Of a stretch of 64,000 bases of DNA, positions 8,908-19,670 are shown in pieces. Made by a program: the position numbers and the translations under genes. This stretch comes from Trissonchulus latispiculum (lineage: Eukaryota > Nematoda > Enoplea > Enoplida > Ironidae), in NCBI GenBank assembly GCA_030248195.1, contig JASAND010000702.1:1-64000 (forward strand), read 5' to 3'. Each line of letters starts with the position of its first letter. Position 1 is the stretch's first letter. Under the pieces are notes generated by a model, which searched no databases, was not told the DNA's origin, and saw only the letters and a list, made by a program, of their open reading frames with translations.

Positions 8908-11388
8908 GTGCTTGCCCCTACGTACCCCACGGGTACTGGGCCCGGTCAGAATGTGGCAGTGAACGCCCCTGCTGGCGTTGTTAACGCGGCCGGAGCTGTT
9001 CTTGCACCATCTCTGGCTGGGCCCCGGCCCGAGCCTTCTCTGGGGTCAGGCCCAGGCCAAGAATCCTCTCAGAATCCAGGACACAAGCCTATGGTGAATC
9101 AATCCATTTCTGCTGGGCCAGCAAAGGATTGCGAGGAGGACCAGGCATTCGCGGCAATTCCACGGACGGACAAGCCTTTATATGGGGCTCGCCCGCGACA
9201 TCCTAATCCACCTACGATGGAGGCTACTGATATTTCGGTAGTCAAGCACAATGCTGCCTTGTACCGTACGTACACGGAAATCTTGCGGGAAGTCCCAAAA
9301 TTTGAACCGGAAACTGCGTATATGGATGATTGGCTCCCGCAATTTGTTTCGGCGGCGACGATCCATCAGATTCCAGAAGATCAGTGGGCAAGACTTTTGT
9401 ATAATAAATTGGGAGGTAAGGCTCAGGTATATGCTTCGAAGGTGGGCCCAAATATTACCGACTCTTTCGAGAAGATTACGGAATCCTTACGTTCGCAATT
9501 CCCTAAGCCGCAGATGTCTATCCAGGAACGATACACTGCGTTTGCCAACCGGACACAAAAACCGGGAGAGACGGTACGTAAGTTTATCTCGGAGCTTCAA
9601 GCAATGGCCCTGGATATTTGGTCTACTCCGGAGGAAAGGGACAAGCACTGCGCACAACAGGTATTTGTGGGGGTAAACCCCCGCTATGCTATGACTTTGG
9701 CAGCAATTTTCTCGCAAGGAGAACCCACTATGGACGAATTACGCCGGGTTATTGACAAATTAGATTCGAGGTTGGCAAAGTGTCAACCTGAGGAGGATAT
9801 GGATGCGATAACCCCCGTCTATCAGGTAGAGACTAAAGAGGGGGTAAAACCCGCGCAGATTGATTTTGCTAAAGAACTGCAATCTTTGAAGGAATATTTT
9901 GAGAAGAAGCTAGAAACCGTGACGAAACCAGAGGGGCCCCCCAGACCTAGGTGTCAGTTCTGCGGGAGGCGGGGTCACGATCCAGACCGGTGTTGGGATA
10001 AAAACCCCCAACTGGCCCCCACCTTCTGGACAAATAAGGGGAGTAGGCGTGAGCAGGTGGCGGGGGTGGAGGCTTCTTCCGCTCCTGCTCCTACCCCTCA
10101 GGCCACACAAGGTTGTTATACGTATTCCACAACACAGGTGCCGTGTGCCCCTGTGCCAGTGTATACATACGTACAACAGTCTGCCACGCGGCTGTGGCAG
10201 CCGGCTCCGGGATATCCGGTCGTGGGAACCGCGCCCGGGGTGGCTGCGTCTGCCGCCGCCCCGGCCCCGGTTCCGACCCTGATTCCGGTGCCTGCTCCTC
10301 AGGCTGCAACACAGGCTCAGGGGGGTAACGCTCAGACCCCAGATGGGTTTGTTTGTGCCTCAAATCAGCAGCCAGCGACAATTTCGTCTGTGTCGTGGGA
10401 AGCTCAAGGGGGGGCGTATGCTCCTCAGACTTCCCACCCAATTCCCACGCAAACTCAGGTTAGCCAAAGGGTAAATCAGTTTCATGTCGGTTTTGCTGAA
10501 GCAATACCAAATTTTGATGGAAAACCCAAAATTTTACTCGCAAGCCCACCGAACATTCTGATTCCTCCCTCCGAGGTAAGAGTGATTAGCACTATTTTCC
10601 CAATTCAAAATTATGAACAGGAGATAGCAAGTTTTTTCCAACCCACGGCTGTGATGTTATGGGGGGTTCCTAAAAATTCGAAGGTACAGGATGCTTTTGT
10701 GGTTGACGATGCGCTGGGCACCCCTCCCCAAAAAATCTACTTAGTACGTTCCTCTCAACTTCCCGCTTACCCAGCATGTGCGTACGAAACTGGGGCTTTT
10801 CTTTCAAACAAGTGGGATGACAAGTCACCTTCCGAAGTTTCCGTCAGCACCACCTCCTCGGTTAAAGAGGGGGTAAAGACTTTCCAAATTTTTACAGTTC
10901 GACAGGCTCCGGAACAAAACCTTCCGGGACAGAATGTTAAAGAGAGGTTTGCTCCGGGACTGACAACCACTGAGCTACCTTCTCTTACTGTGGAGGACCG
11001 TGAGGGTGAGGAGGTCCCTCAGCCTGCTTCTGCACTGGCCGAAGTGAGGGTACCTACTAAACCTTCGGGGTCCCCTCAGCCTGACAAATCGATCACTGAA
11101 ATTCCTTGTTCCGGATTTGTATCTGCAGATGTTTCGCACCTCTCTCGATTAGCATCTTCCAGTATTTCGAGGCCGGGGGAAGGTGCTAAAGAGGGGGTAA
11201 ATTTTATCCGTCATACAACTTTTAATACATATACGTGCATCTGTAAAATTTCTGTTTTGTATTCACTTATCTCAGCACTATTCTTTGATTTTCTTGGAGG
11301 GGCCTTTCATTTCGCTCCGGACAACTTTTCTTCTTTAGGCAGACTTTCTTCTTTCTATGAAACAGTAGCCACTGCTTGCGTACCTTGA
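8908..11388 (+). CDS. Gag-like protein of element B (up to 826 aa)
   Basis: The open frame begins after a stop at 8899; the first in-frame ATG is at 9091, so the true start is uncertain. The N-terminal part is Pro/Gly/Ala rich. A helical retrotransposon-Gag region follows (about residues 130-285, with YMDDWLPQF, LGGKAQVYA, KPGETVRKFISEL and PRYAMTLAAIF). Then come a linker and a CCHC knuckle CQFCGRRGHDPDRC (349-362). After a long Pro/Ala/Gln stretch there is a more structured segment (about 525-640) that I do not recognise, and the frame ends in a short hydrophobic tail. No protease D-S/T-G motif is visible. The product would form the particle that packages element RNA. Confidence 0.8.
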   Translation: MLAPTYPTGTGPGQNVAVNAPAGVVNAAGAVLAPSLAGPRPEPSLGSGPGQESSQNPGHKPMVNQSISAGPAKDCEEDQAFAAIPRTDKPLYGARPRHPNPPTMEATDISVVKHNAALYRTYTEILREVPKFEPETAYMDDWLPQFVSAATIHQIPEDQWARLLYNKLGGKAQVYASKVGPNITDSFEKITESLRSQFPKPQMSIQERYTAFANRTQKPGETVRKFISELQAMALDIWSTPEERDKHCAQQVFVGVNPRYAMTLAAIFSQGEPTMDELRRVIDKLDSRLAKCQPEEDMDAITPVYQVETKEGVKPAQIDFAKELQSLKEYFEKKLETVTKPEGPPRPRCQFCGRRGHDPDRCWDKNPQLAPTFWTNKGSRREQVAGVEASSAPAPTPQATQGCYTYSTTQVPCAPVPVYTYVQQSATRLWQPAPGYPVVGTAPGVAASAAAPAPVPTLIPVPAPQAATQAQGGNAQTPDGFVCASNQQPATISSVSWEAQGGAYAPQTSHPIPTQTQVSQRVNQFHVGFAEAIPNFDGKPKILLASPPNILIPPSEVRVISTIFPIQNYEQEIASFFQPTAVMLWGVPKNSKVQDAFVVDDALGTPPQKIYLVRSSQLPAYPACAYETGAFLSNKWDDKSPSEVSVSTTSSVKEGVKTFQIFTVRQAPEQNLPGQNVKERFAPGLTTTELPSLTVEDREGEEVPQPASALAEVRVPTKPSGSPQPDKSITEIPCSGFVSADVSHLSRLASSSISRPGEGAKEGVNFIRHTTFNTYTCICKISVLYSLISALFFDFLGGAFHFAPDNFSSLGRLSSFYETVATACVP

Positions 11389-13092
11389 TTTTCTTCATTT
11401 CTTCATAATTCGGGAATTCAGGACTGAGGGCGTAGGCAGGAGCCGAATTGCGCGAGTAATCGAACGTGAAGTATTTAGAGCTGGCAATGGAGTATATATA
11501 CACTTTGCAGCGTGATTATTTAGTAGTCGCTCCAAAATAACGACTAGGAAGTTCTAACGCCATAGATAGTTTCACATTAAATTTTTCATTTTTACAATTT
11601 CACCGAACGGTTGGCATTTGGCAGTTGAAACTTTTTCGCAAATAGTTAACGATTGCTATTATTAAAGATTATAAATTTTTCCTTGTTCCATTTGTGGTTT
11701 TAGTTGGATTGAGCTTTACAAAAGCGGAGGTTTTTGTTTGCTTGTCTCGGAGCGCCAGTGGCTGGGCGGTCCGGCTCTCGCCCGTTTTCTGGCTGAGAGT
11801 CAGAACAACCCTGTTTTCTGGAGCTCCCGATGTTATACACGTACTAGCAAACTAGTGTGTAAATTTTTCTTCATCTTACCCACGGTTCAATTCTGCTATG
11901 TAGCAGGTCGTTTTGCATTCTGTTTCATGACAGCTAGAGTCGGGAAAGTAAATCAGTGCTCATTTTGTTGCTGTTTTTTTGTTTTTGTATTTTTGTCGTC
12001 TGTTTCTCTATGTTTGCTACTTAATGCCTTTTTCTGTGTGTTCTAGATTGCTGTATGTTGGACCCCCCGTCCCCCCTAATGGTTGTGCCGTGGGAGTGCT
12101 CCCCCTGCCCGACTCAGAGGAGGCGCCTTGACTTGGCGCGTACCGGCTATCTTAGAATGGCTGTTGACTGTTGTTGGCCTTGTTGACTTTGACTAACCTT
12201 CTGGTGCCTTTGTTGGTTGTTGGCCTGCTTTGTGCCGGCGTTGATTCTGCTTCTGGCCCAGTCGTTGGCCTGGTCTTGGTTCTTGGTTGGACTCGTTTGG
12301 GTCCTGGTCGGCTTTGGTTTGGTCTGGCCCCGTCTGGTGTGCCTGGGCGCCTGGTTGTGCCAGTTGCCTGTTGAGGTGGTTTTGTTTGGCCGTCTGCCCA
12401 TTCTGTTCTGGTTGGTGGCACGCGGCTGTTGTTGCCGTTGGTTGATTGGTGACTGAGATTGCCTGGTGTTATGATTTTGAGTCGGCGGATGTCCCCTCCT
12501 TTGCGCTCTCACGAACACTGGCATTCCAGTTTTGTGGTGTATTTTTGTTTCTTTGTTTTGTTGTGGCATTAACATCTGCAGCTTTTAATTTTGATACTTT
12601 AATTTTTCACTGTGGCCCATGTGTAGTGCTTAGTTTTGATTCGGAGTACGTAATTTTTGTATTTGTTGTAGTTTGATTTTGTTCCATAATAAATATAGGT
12701 GTGTGTTTGGGAATTGTTTGTTTATGGGGTGGGGGGTTGTTGTTGTAATGCCCCCTGGAGCTGTCGCCCGTTCCGGTGCAGTGGACGGTTATTGTGAGTA
12801 TTGTGTAATTGTCGTTGTTGGTGGGGATAGTTTCCCTAGTGAATCGATCGGGGGCAGCCGATATATTTTTGTTTAAAATGACGTCGAAAGTTGGTAGTGT
12901 GCCTAGTGGCACGAAAGTCTGCCCGGATACGCGGTGTGTGCCGACGTTTTTACCTGTCTTGCCTTTGGTTAACCACTTGTTTTACCTTTTACCATTTAAA
13001 TCAGACTGCGCAGTCGACAATTTTAGCTTTCTAAATTTTTCTAATTTTTGCTACTAACTCGGTGGACACGCCGCGCCGGGGCGGGCGGCGAC
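11389..13092. other. Non-coding 3' interior of element B
   Basis: This 1.7 kb lies between the gag stop and the purine tract, where pol would lie in an autonomous element. It is T/G-rich (12150-12450 is a run of TTGG/CTGG-like words) and has no frame with recognisable motifs. The skew makes long spurious minus-strand frames. It may hold packaging or transport signals, but nothing shows this. Confidence 0.6.
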
Positions 13093-13106
13093 AAGAGGGG
13101 GTATTT

Positions 13107-13589
13107 TGTAGAATATAGGAAGATATCCGTGTGCTAAACCTAAGTATACGGTAGCTGAGTTTGAACCTAAAATGGAATGTTTCATGAACAATCAAGATAA
13201 AATTATCATTAGCTATTTTCGTGGCTCATACACGTGAACTAGTTCAAGATGGCGGAACGCAGTCAGTTGGGGTATTGTCCGAGTTGTGGGTAGGTCGTGC
13301 GCAAAGTAGGTCATTTCTGCCATTTTGTAAGTGTTGGTCCTGCCTGCACATTTTTATGATTTGAGTCGAGTCTTTATTTGGAAATATTCTTCGTTTATTT
13401 TGATATGCGAATAAATAACTTTTTAGCATAGGGATTTTCTTATGTTCTGAGCGAGTGCCTATTCAATTCTAGTCATCAAATAACCACAAATCCATTTTAC
13501 TGAGGTCTGGACATCACACACCTTTGACAACAACCTGCAAATAAACGGTCTGTCATCGTGAATCTAGCACCAGGGTTTCATACCCGACA
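13107..13589 (+). repeat. 3' LTR of element B (483 bp)
   Basis: This is a full-length copy of the LTR at 6978-7460, preceded by the purine tract at 13093-13101 and followed by the right CAGT target duplication. Confidence 0.93.
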
Positions 13590-13910
13590 CAGTTTTTTAT
13601 TTTTTCAGTGAAATCAGTTTTTGTGAAATGATCAGCCGTTGTCCTTTGTGTTTGTGGAAGAACTATTGAGCTGCGAATTATTGACTGTTCCGAAATTCGT
13701 CAGTAGATCTAAAAATATATGGTGCGGGTGTAGTGATATACTCGGGACCGACGTATTGGCTACTAAAGCGGGGCACAACGCTGACACCGGGGACCGATTC
13801 AAGACCCGACCACAACTCGAAGGAAGTAGTGAGAGAGAGGACAACAACCTACCGCCGCCGCCATCCTCCTGATTTTCTTTTGTGCTTTCCTCCAACTTCT
13901 ACTATATACA
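13590..13910. other. Intergenic between element B and the next foldback
   Basis: A frame at 13639-13872 encodes a hydrophilic peptide without a known domain. The text around 13740-13830 (GGGACCG... GACCCGACC) resembles an LTR or leader remnant, but no second copy is in the window. Nothing firm is seen. Confidence 0.35.
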
Positions 13911-15105
13911 TGTGGTAGACAGATAGCGAAGTTAGACACTTCTAGAAGTGTCTAGTCATTTTAGACACTTCGCAAAGTGCCTAGACACATTGCGAAAATT
14001 TTGTCAAAGTGACGTTTTTCTGCAATGTTTCTAGGCACTTCGCGAAGTGTCTGACCTTCATTAGACACATGCAGAAAATTTCATTTGTCATGAACTATTT
14101 TGACTCCAATCAATTTATTTATTGGCACAACTGTGGTTCAACTTTCGGAAACTTGAAATATTTAGTTTTTACATATTTTACTGGATACTTATACTTACAT
14201 TATTCGTCTCCAGTCTATTGTAACAAACTCAAAACAACAGGATTAAATTAATTAAATTAGCAGAAGTAACGTCATAACGTGAGAAAACTAGGTGAAATTC
14301 AGGTACAGCTTACATGTAGGAAAACATGCTGGATATCCTTCTAATTATCAGGGGATTGCACCAAATAAGTTAAAATTCAGATTATCTTAATCGTCAGCTA
14401 ATCTCCAGTTAAACTCCAGATTACTGCAAAAGATTTCCGAAGAAACGTGAAAAATTATGTAATAGGGATTGATAAATTTAAATAAATTTAAAGTTAATCT
14501 TGAGTTTATCTATTCCAAAGTTAATCGTAAACATCATAAACTTAATCTTATTTGGTGCAAACGGGCGTATAGCAAACGGACGTATATCATTTCAGATGTT
14601 GTCCAGCACAGCTCTGTGGTTCAAAAAATTCTGAACAAGCACTTCAAACTGCAAAAATTCAGAAAAGCAAGTGAAACTGTTAAGTGCAAAAGTTGGTGCT
14701 CAAAATTAATGTCAAATCTCTTGAATTCATTGACGCAATTTTTGTGATTACAACATAAAAACTTCATACTGAATTTCAATAATAAATTTGGAACTTTTTT
14801 GAATTTTTGCACTTTCTGAAAAAAACAAAAATGCTAATTGCTAATTTAATAAATTTAATCTTGTTGTTTTGACTTTGTTACAACACGTATGACGAATAAT
14901 GTATGATTGGGGGTCATATAGTTCATGACAAATGAAATTTTCTGCATGCGTCTAATGAAGGTCAGACACTTCGCGAAGTGCCTAGACACATTGCAGAAAA
15001 ACGTCACTCTGACAAAATTTTCGCAATGTGTCTAGGCACTTTGCGAAGTGTCTAAAATGACTAGACACTTCTAGAAGTGTCTAACTTCGCTATCTGTCTA
15101 CCACA
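13911..15105. mobile_element. Foldback element with GACACTTC palindromic arms
   Basis: The ends TGTGGTAGACAGATAGCG and its reverse complement start at 13911 and end at 15105. The inverted arms run about 185 bp on each side and are themselves built of repeated near-palindromes: GACACTTCTAGAAGTGTC, GACACTTCGCAAAGTGCC and GGCACTTCGCGAAGTGTC. The 0.8-kb centre is AT-rich and has no coding frame of note. I could not define a target duplication. It is a non-autonomous element of unknown superfamily. Confidence 0.8.
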
Positions 15106-15178
15106 TACATATGATATAGGAATTGAATATCAGTAAATACGTCTGTGTGGATCAGCAAGCAGTGTACACTTGTACCGT

Positions 15179-16461
15179 ATATATGTCGTAGTAATTTCTG
15201 TATTCAGTAAATACTGCATTTACTGGCCGATTTCAGTAAATCCGGTATTTACTATATAGTAAGAATTGTATTTTCTTTAAACTTCCTATCTTTACACGTA
15301 AATACCATTTTTACTAAAACTCGTCCAGTAAATACTGTATTTTCTAGTAAATTCTGTATTTTGTCTTAAACGCCTTTGTCTTTGTGTGTGGCTAAGGGTT
15401 CAAAGGGCATGCCGACGTCATATTTAAAGGCAAAAGATAGGTCATACATTATCACAGTAGATATGTGCAAAGGGGGTGCATGAAGATAAACTCCATATTA
15501 GTTCATAACATTAAGAAAATTTTTTAATTTTAACACAGTTTTTAAAATCAAAACAGATTTGTATGTAGTATCAAGAGTACATAATATAAGAGTATGAAAC
15601 TCTTACACTAGCATGTACAAATCATGCTAGGTATGCTCGGTTCATTAACTCGGGACCCCCCCCGTAACTTCCGGGGGGGGGTCCCACTTTGCACTAATTA
15701 CACGCTTTCATGTAAGCGTGTGTCTGCTCGCTGATTGGCCCACTAGCCTACGGCTTACTGTACGTAATTTATTAGTTATTTTAATTAATTAATTATAACT
15801 TTAATTAGGTTAATGCAATTAAAAAACTAATTCGACAACTTTGTAGCATTTTTTCTGCTCTTTCCAATGATATAAAAATTGTTGCACACTACATTCCTGC
15901 GAATTTTTGTATTGTGCAACAATTTTTATATCATTGGAAAGAGCAGAAAAAATGCTACAAAGTTGTCGAATTAGTTTTTTAATTGCATTAACCTAATTAA
16001 AGTTATAATTAATTAATTAAAATAACTAATAAATTGCTTACAGTATATTATGCATATTATGTACTCTTGATACTACATACAAATCTGTTTTGATTTTAAA
16101 AACTGTGTTAAAATTAAAACATTTTCTTAATGTTATGAACTAATATGGAGTTTATCTTCATGCACCCCCTTTGCACATATCTACTGTGATAATGTATGAC
16201 CTATCTTTTGCCTTTAAATATGACGTCGGCATGCCCTTTGAACCCTTAGCCACACACAAAGACAAAGGCGTTTAAGACAAAATCCAGAATTTACTAGAAA
16301 ATACAGTATTTACTGGACCAGTTTCAGTAAAAATGGTATTTACGTGTAAAGATAGGACGTTTAAAGAAAATACAATTCTTACTAGTAAATACCGTATTTA
16401 CTGAAATCGGCCAGTAAATACAGTATTTACTGAATACATAAATTACTACGACATATATGTA
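15179..16461. mobile_element. Foldback element with CAGTAAATACTG arms, host of a second foldback
   Basis: Arms of about 390 bp (15179-15571 and 16070-16461) are near-perfect reverse complements. The outer parts contain several copies of CAGTAAATAC / GTATTTACTG. The two arms would touch at their apex were it not for an insert of the CAAGAG family (15572-16069) placed exactly there. There are no coding frames. Confidence 0.8.
15572..16069. mobile_element. CAAGAG-family foldback, nested, right arm shortened
   Basis: The ends are CAAGAGTACATAAT and its complement. The interior matches the element at 35601-36210 closely: a poly-C/G stretch at about 15656-15684, AATTAATTAATTATAAC, and a central stem GAAAGAGCAGAAAAAATGC. 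The right arm lacks about 190 bp, including the poly-G block that the other copy keeps. It sits at the apex of the surrounding foldback. Confidence 0.82.
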
Positions 16462-16554
16462 TTGAATGTATTTGCAAAATTTTAGCAAGGGCTACACAGA
16501 ACTCATTAGTAAATTTCATTTACGTTGTAATAAAATTTCTCATCTCAATTGCCA

Positions 16555-16615
16555 CTACTGTAGCCACCTCCAGAATTTCCGTAGTTACTGTCTCGGAGAT
16601 CTCTTCTAAACGTAA
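16555..16615 (-). CDS. Possible terminal exon of a Gly/Ser/Tyr-rich (hnRNP-like) protein
   Basis: On the minus strand a good acceptor (TTTACGTTTAG) at 16616 precedes a 61-bp frame ending in TGA. It encodes RDLRDSNYGNSGGGYSSGN, the kind of Gly/Tyr/Ser tail found at the end of hnRNP A/B-type RNA-binding proteins. No upstream exon was recognised. A degenerate inverted copy lies at 16738-16815, so this could be a relic of a duplicated or retroposed gene end. Low confidence. Confidence 0.25.
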
Positions 16616-16737
16616 ACATAACAAAATATCATACCCTAACTAGGGCAACCTATGGCTTATTCCAGCTATCTCTTCAGGGCATGGACCTGCAGAGAATCAG
16701 TCCAGGGATGTAGGGACGTAGAATTGTATCTCTGAAT

Positions 16738-16815
16738 TGTTTTGAAGAGATCTCTGAAACAGTACTGAAATTCTGGAGGTTGGTACCAGCAAAGAGGCAA
16801 TTAGGATAAAAAATT
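16738..16815 (+). pseudogene. Degenerate inverted copy of the Gly-rich exon
   Basis: The plus strand here matches the minus-strand text of 16540-16615 (AGAGATCTC, ACAGTA, AAATTCTGGAGG, GGCAATT) with several substitutions. The equivalent frame is closed by TGA right after the first two codons. Together the two copies form an inverted duplication about 120 bp apart. Confidence 0.4.
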
Positions 16816-17123
16816 TCATTATACGGATGTGAAATTTAATAATTCTATGTATTACTGTTGCTATTATACTATTACTATGTGTATTTACGAGTTCTGTGTA
16901 GTACTGGCTAAAATGTTGCAAATGGACTTAATTCACACTGTACATCTGCTGATCTATACAAGCGTAATTTATTGGTGTCCAATGCGTATAGCATTGGGAA
17001 AAGTTGAAGAGAAACACAAGAGTGGCGGTGGCGGGAAGTTCTCGTTCTCGTCTCTGTCGCTACTAAACGTGTTTATTTTTGTGCTTTGTTTTTTTGGTTA
17101 TACTTGCCCTGGTTTTTGCACTT

Positions 17124-17124
<1 letters not shown>

Positions 17125-17196
<72 letters not shown>
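17125..17196. repeat. (TA)n microsatellite
   Basis: About 36 uninterrupted TA units. It produces a spurious Ile-Tyr repeat in overlapping frames. Confidence 0.97.
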
Positions 17197-17197
<1 letters not shown>

Positions 17198-18204
17198 TAC
17201 TTTTTGATCTGTATCTTTATGTGTGCTTTAATTCCGTCCTATCATCTTTCCCAGGAGATGCGCCCGGTCTTTGCTGTTGATTAATATGGTTTTTTTGCCT
17301 AGATTGGTTTGTTTTTAAACGAACTTTCCTCCCCTGTTGACAAACGCTAACTGACCACCAAACAGTATTTCTGTTCATTGTCTAATTTAATGGCCCTTTT
17401 CAAGATCATACAATACAGTTTTCTCTCCAGTTGGTACAAAATATCATTGTGCCGTCAATTTTGCAGAGTATCGGATACCGATCGATCAATTTCGCTACGC
17501 TAAATTTAGGTCCAATGAAACTGACGTTTGGGGATTTACTATATCGGGGATAGTTTGTCAGCTCTGCTTCAGCTTAGTTTTGGCAATTATAAGCTCAGCC
17601 CTGATAATTCATTTCGTGGCACAGTGAACTTGACTCAAGTTCTGTTGGAGATCCATCAATTAGACTCTCTCAGGGGCCCTTAACGATGGTGGTGTAGTGA
17701 TACAAAATAAGAGTGTGATAGGCCTAGGCTTCAGAATCTACTTAATTAGACACTATGTCTAATTATAATTATAACTTCATGTGTAGGATATACTTAAGCT
17801 TACTCCTCTGCTACCTCTGCTACAGATCAGGACTAAGTCTCAGAATAGCATTGTAATTATGTGGCGATTGGAGCGGGTTAAATGAGAACAGTTTGGCGAG
17901 AACTTCGTTGTTGTCAATAACGTACGGATTTGTGTTATCTCCTTTTGGTGTCCTACAAATTACACTGGTTGCTTTTGTAACCGCTTTTTAGGTGCAAAGC
18001 ATGAACTGATGTGACATTCCCTGGAACCAGCATTTTTTACAAAATCGGATTTCGTCAAATTCCGTTCGTTTTATTTTCCGGGCGTCCTTTTTATTTGCCC
18101 AACGTCAAAAAAATTTTTCTGAAATACAGTTTTGTATTGATTTGGGGCTATATTCGTAATTTTGGTTGAATTTTTGACTTGCCTTGTTCATTTCTACAAA
18201 CGAG

Positions 18205-18260
18205 CTTTCTATTAAAACCTTTCTTTCTTGCCGATTAAATTGAAACGCCGATCTGTCTGA
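18205..18260 (+). repeat. Direct repeat, first copy
   Basis: CTTTCTATTAAARCCTTTC and the following TTCTTGCCGATTAAATTG recur at 18773-18828 with few changes, 568 bp further on and in the same orientation. Confidence 0.7.
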
Positions 18261-18772
18261 TTTTTGACCAAAACACTTGGCCTGGAACACATATTTATCA
18301 ATTCTACCACAAATCGTCACATCGGGATAAAACCCACACATCATCGCCTCTTGGGATAAAAGCCATCTTTTTCAGCGTCCCCAGTGGTAGCCATCAGTTT
18401 TTGATATATAACAACAATCGGACGCAACATTTTTCGATTCTTCTTCGAAAATTTGGATTTTGCAAATTTGAAAAATTTTGTAAAAAAATTAACGTGGTTT
18501 AAGCGCATCCATAGTCCATACCAAATCTTAGCGCAGACGGTTTTCCGGCTTCGAAATCTGGGAGGCACCTACATGATCCCTAATCCTTTCATTTCAAGTT
18601 TGTCATTCTTAAAAGGTCCTTCTGGTGCTTTCCTGGATACGTTTCCTGGTAACGAAAATATGTAAAAATAAATCATCATTTTCTGTTAACCCCTTTCAGG
18701 AAAAGATAAATCGAGTTGATTGGGCCCGAAACATTCAATACTTTTGTAACATTGCAGAGTATGTAACCAAAC

Positions 18773-18828
18773 CTTTCTATTAAAGCCTTTCTTTCTTGCC
18801 GATTAAATTGAAAATCCGATCAGTCTGA
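18773..18828 (+). repeat. Direct repeat, second copy
   Basis: Same sequence as 18205-18260, extending through the GATCxGTCTGA end. The DNA between the copies shows no other element boundary. Confidence 0.7.
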
Positions 18829-19599
18829 TACGAAAATTTAATCCTTCGATCCGATGTTACGTTCATGTACTGTTTCGCTCCTGTTTCGTCTTTTATCATT
18901 CACGTGAATCTTCGTTTTCGCTTTCACATTCACCCTCTATTTTTAAGCGACAGTGTCGTTAGTAATGATAAGTCCAAATTCTTAGCCAATGACTATTTCG
19001 GACAAGTAAAGTTACACAAATATATATAATTCTCTACATAGGCAGTCCTGTATTCCTTCTCCAAAGCATTCCTCCATGTTAAATCCAATGATCTCACACC
19101 AAAAGGCCAAGCAGAGCCATTCAACTGGCTACTAAAGCTTGGCCTCGGAAAAACGGACTGAGAGAAACTGTCTGCAGTCTTTGCTTAAAAACATTTAGGT
19201 TAGTACTTTCTGCCACACTTTGAGATAAAGATTTTCATGTTGGTACAATCCTTGAACCAAAGAAATATTTTCTTACGTCTAAAAAAACCTTATCTGCATA
19301 AATCGCCGATTATGCCCCTAGTTACAGAATTTAACTCAATAAAAAAGTCATGCACAAACAAATCAACCTAATTATTTACAATTTTATACATCATAAATCA
19401 AATCTTTGACAATTCTTCTTTCTTCCAACGTTTGTAATCTTAATCCTTCTGAAATAACTTCATGAAAACATTGTTAGTTACGTTGGGCAACAATTAAAAA
19501 GTAGATTCAGTTAATAAGGCTTTATTCTGGAAAAAGAAGTTAGTTGGAAATTCAGAAATTGCTGTTAAAGCCTTAATTACAGCTGAACGGTCAAATCTT

Positions 19600-19670
19600 T
19601 CCCCCGAAAAAATTTCACCGGTGATATTTTTCCGGCAGGAAAATTTCACCGGTGGAATTTTTCCGGGTGG
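19600..19670. repeat. Small cluster of AATTTCACCGGTGRAATTTTTCCGG palindromes
   Basis: Two units carry the palindrome CACCGGTG inside AAATTT...TTTCCGG, about 35 bp apart, followed by a G run. It resembles the inner parts of the G-run elements elsewhere in the window, but no ends were found. Confidence 0.45.

Larger units (their letters stand above)
6978..13589 (+). mobile_element. Gag-only (non-autonomous) LTR retrotransposon B, complete
   Basis: Two 483-bp LTRs (6978-7460 and 13107-13589) that look identical by eye bound a 5.65-kb interior. CAGT occurs directly outside both ends (6974-6977 and 13590-13593), a 4-bp target duplication. A primer-site-like TGGCGACCCTGACAG follows the left LTR (7465-7479), and a purine tract AAGAGGGGG (13093-13101) precedes the right one. 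The interior encodes a Gag with one zinc knuckle, then 1.7 kb without coding capacity. I find no protease, reverse transcriptase, RNase H or integrase motif, so it must be mobilised by enzymes made elsewhere. The matching LTRs indicate a very recent insertion. Confidence 0.92.

Noticed and set aside
12147..12575. A minus-strand Gln/Arg/Thr-rich frame of 142 aa
   Set aside because: An artefact of the TTGG-rich non-coding part of element B.
13911..16461. A CRISPR-like or satellite array from the repeated GACACTTC and CAGTAAATAC words
   Set aside because: The repeats are palindromic, unevenly spaced and mirrored in opposing arms, as in foldback transposons; the DNA is eukaryotic.
16829..17284. 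A 151-aa frame ending in an Ile-Tyr repeat
   Set aside because: The frame runs through a (TA)n microsatellite and shows no domain; its openness is due to the repeat.
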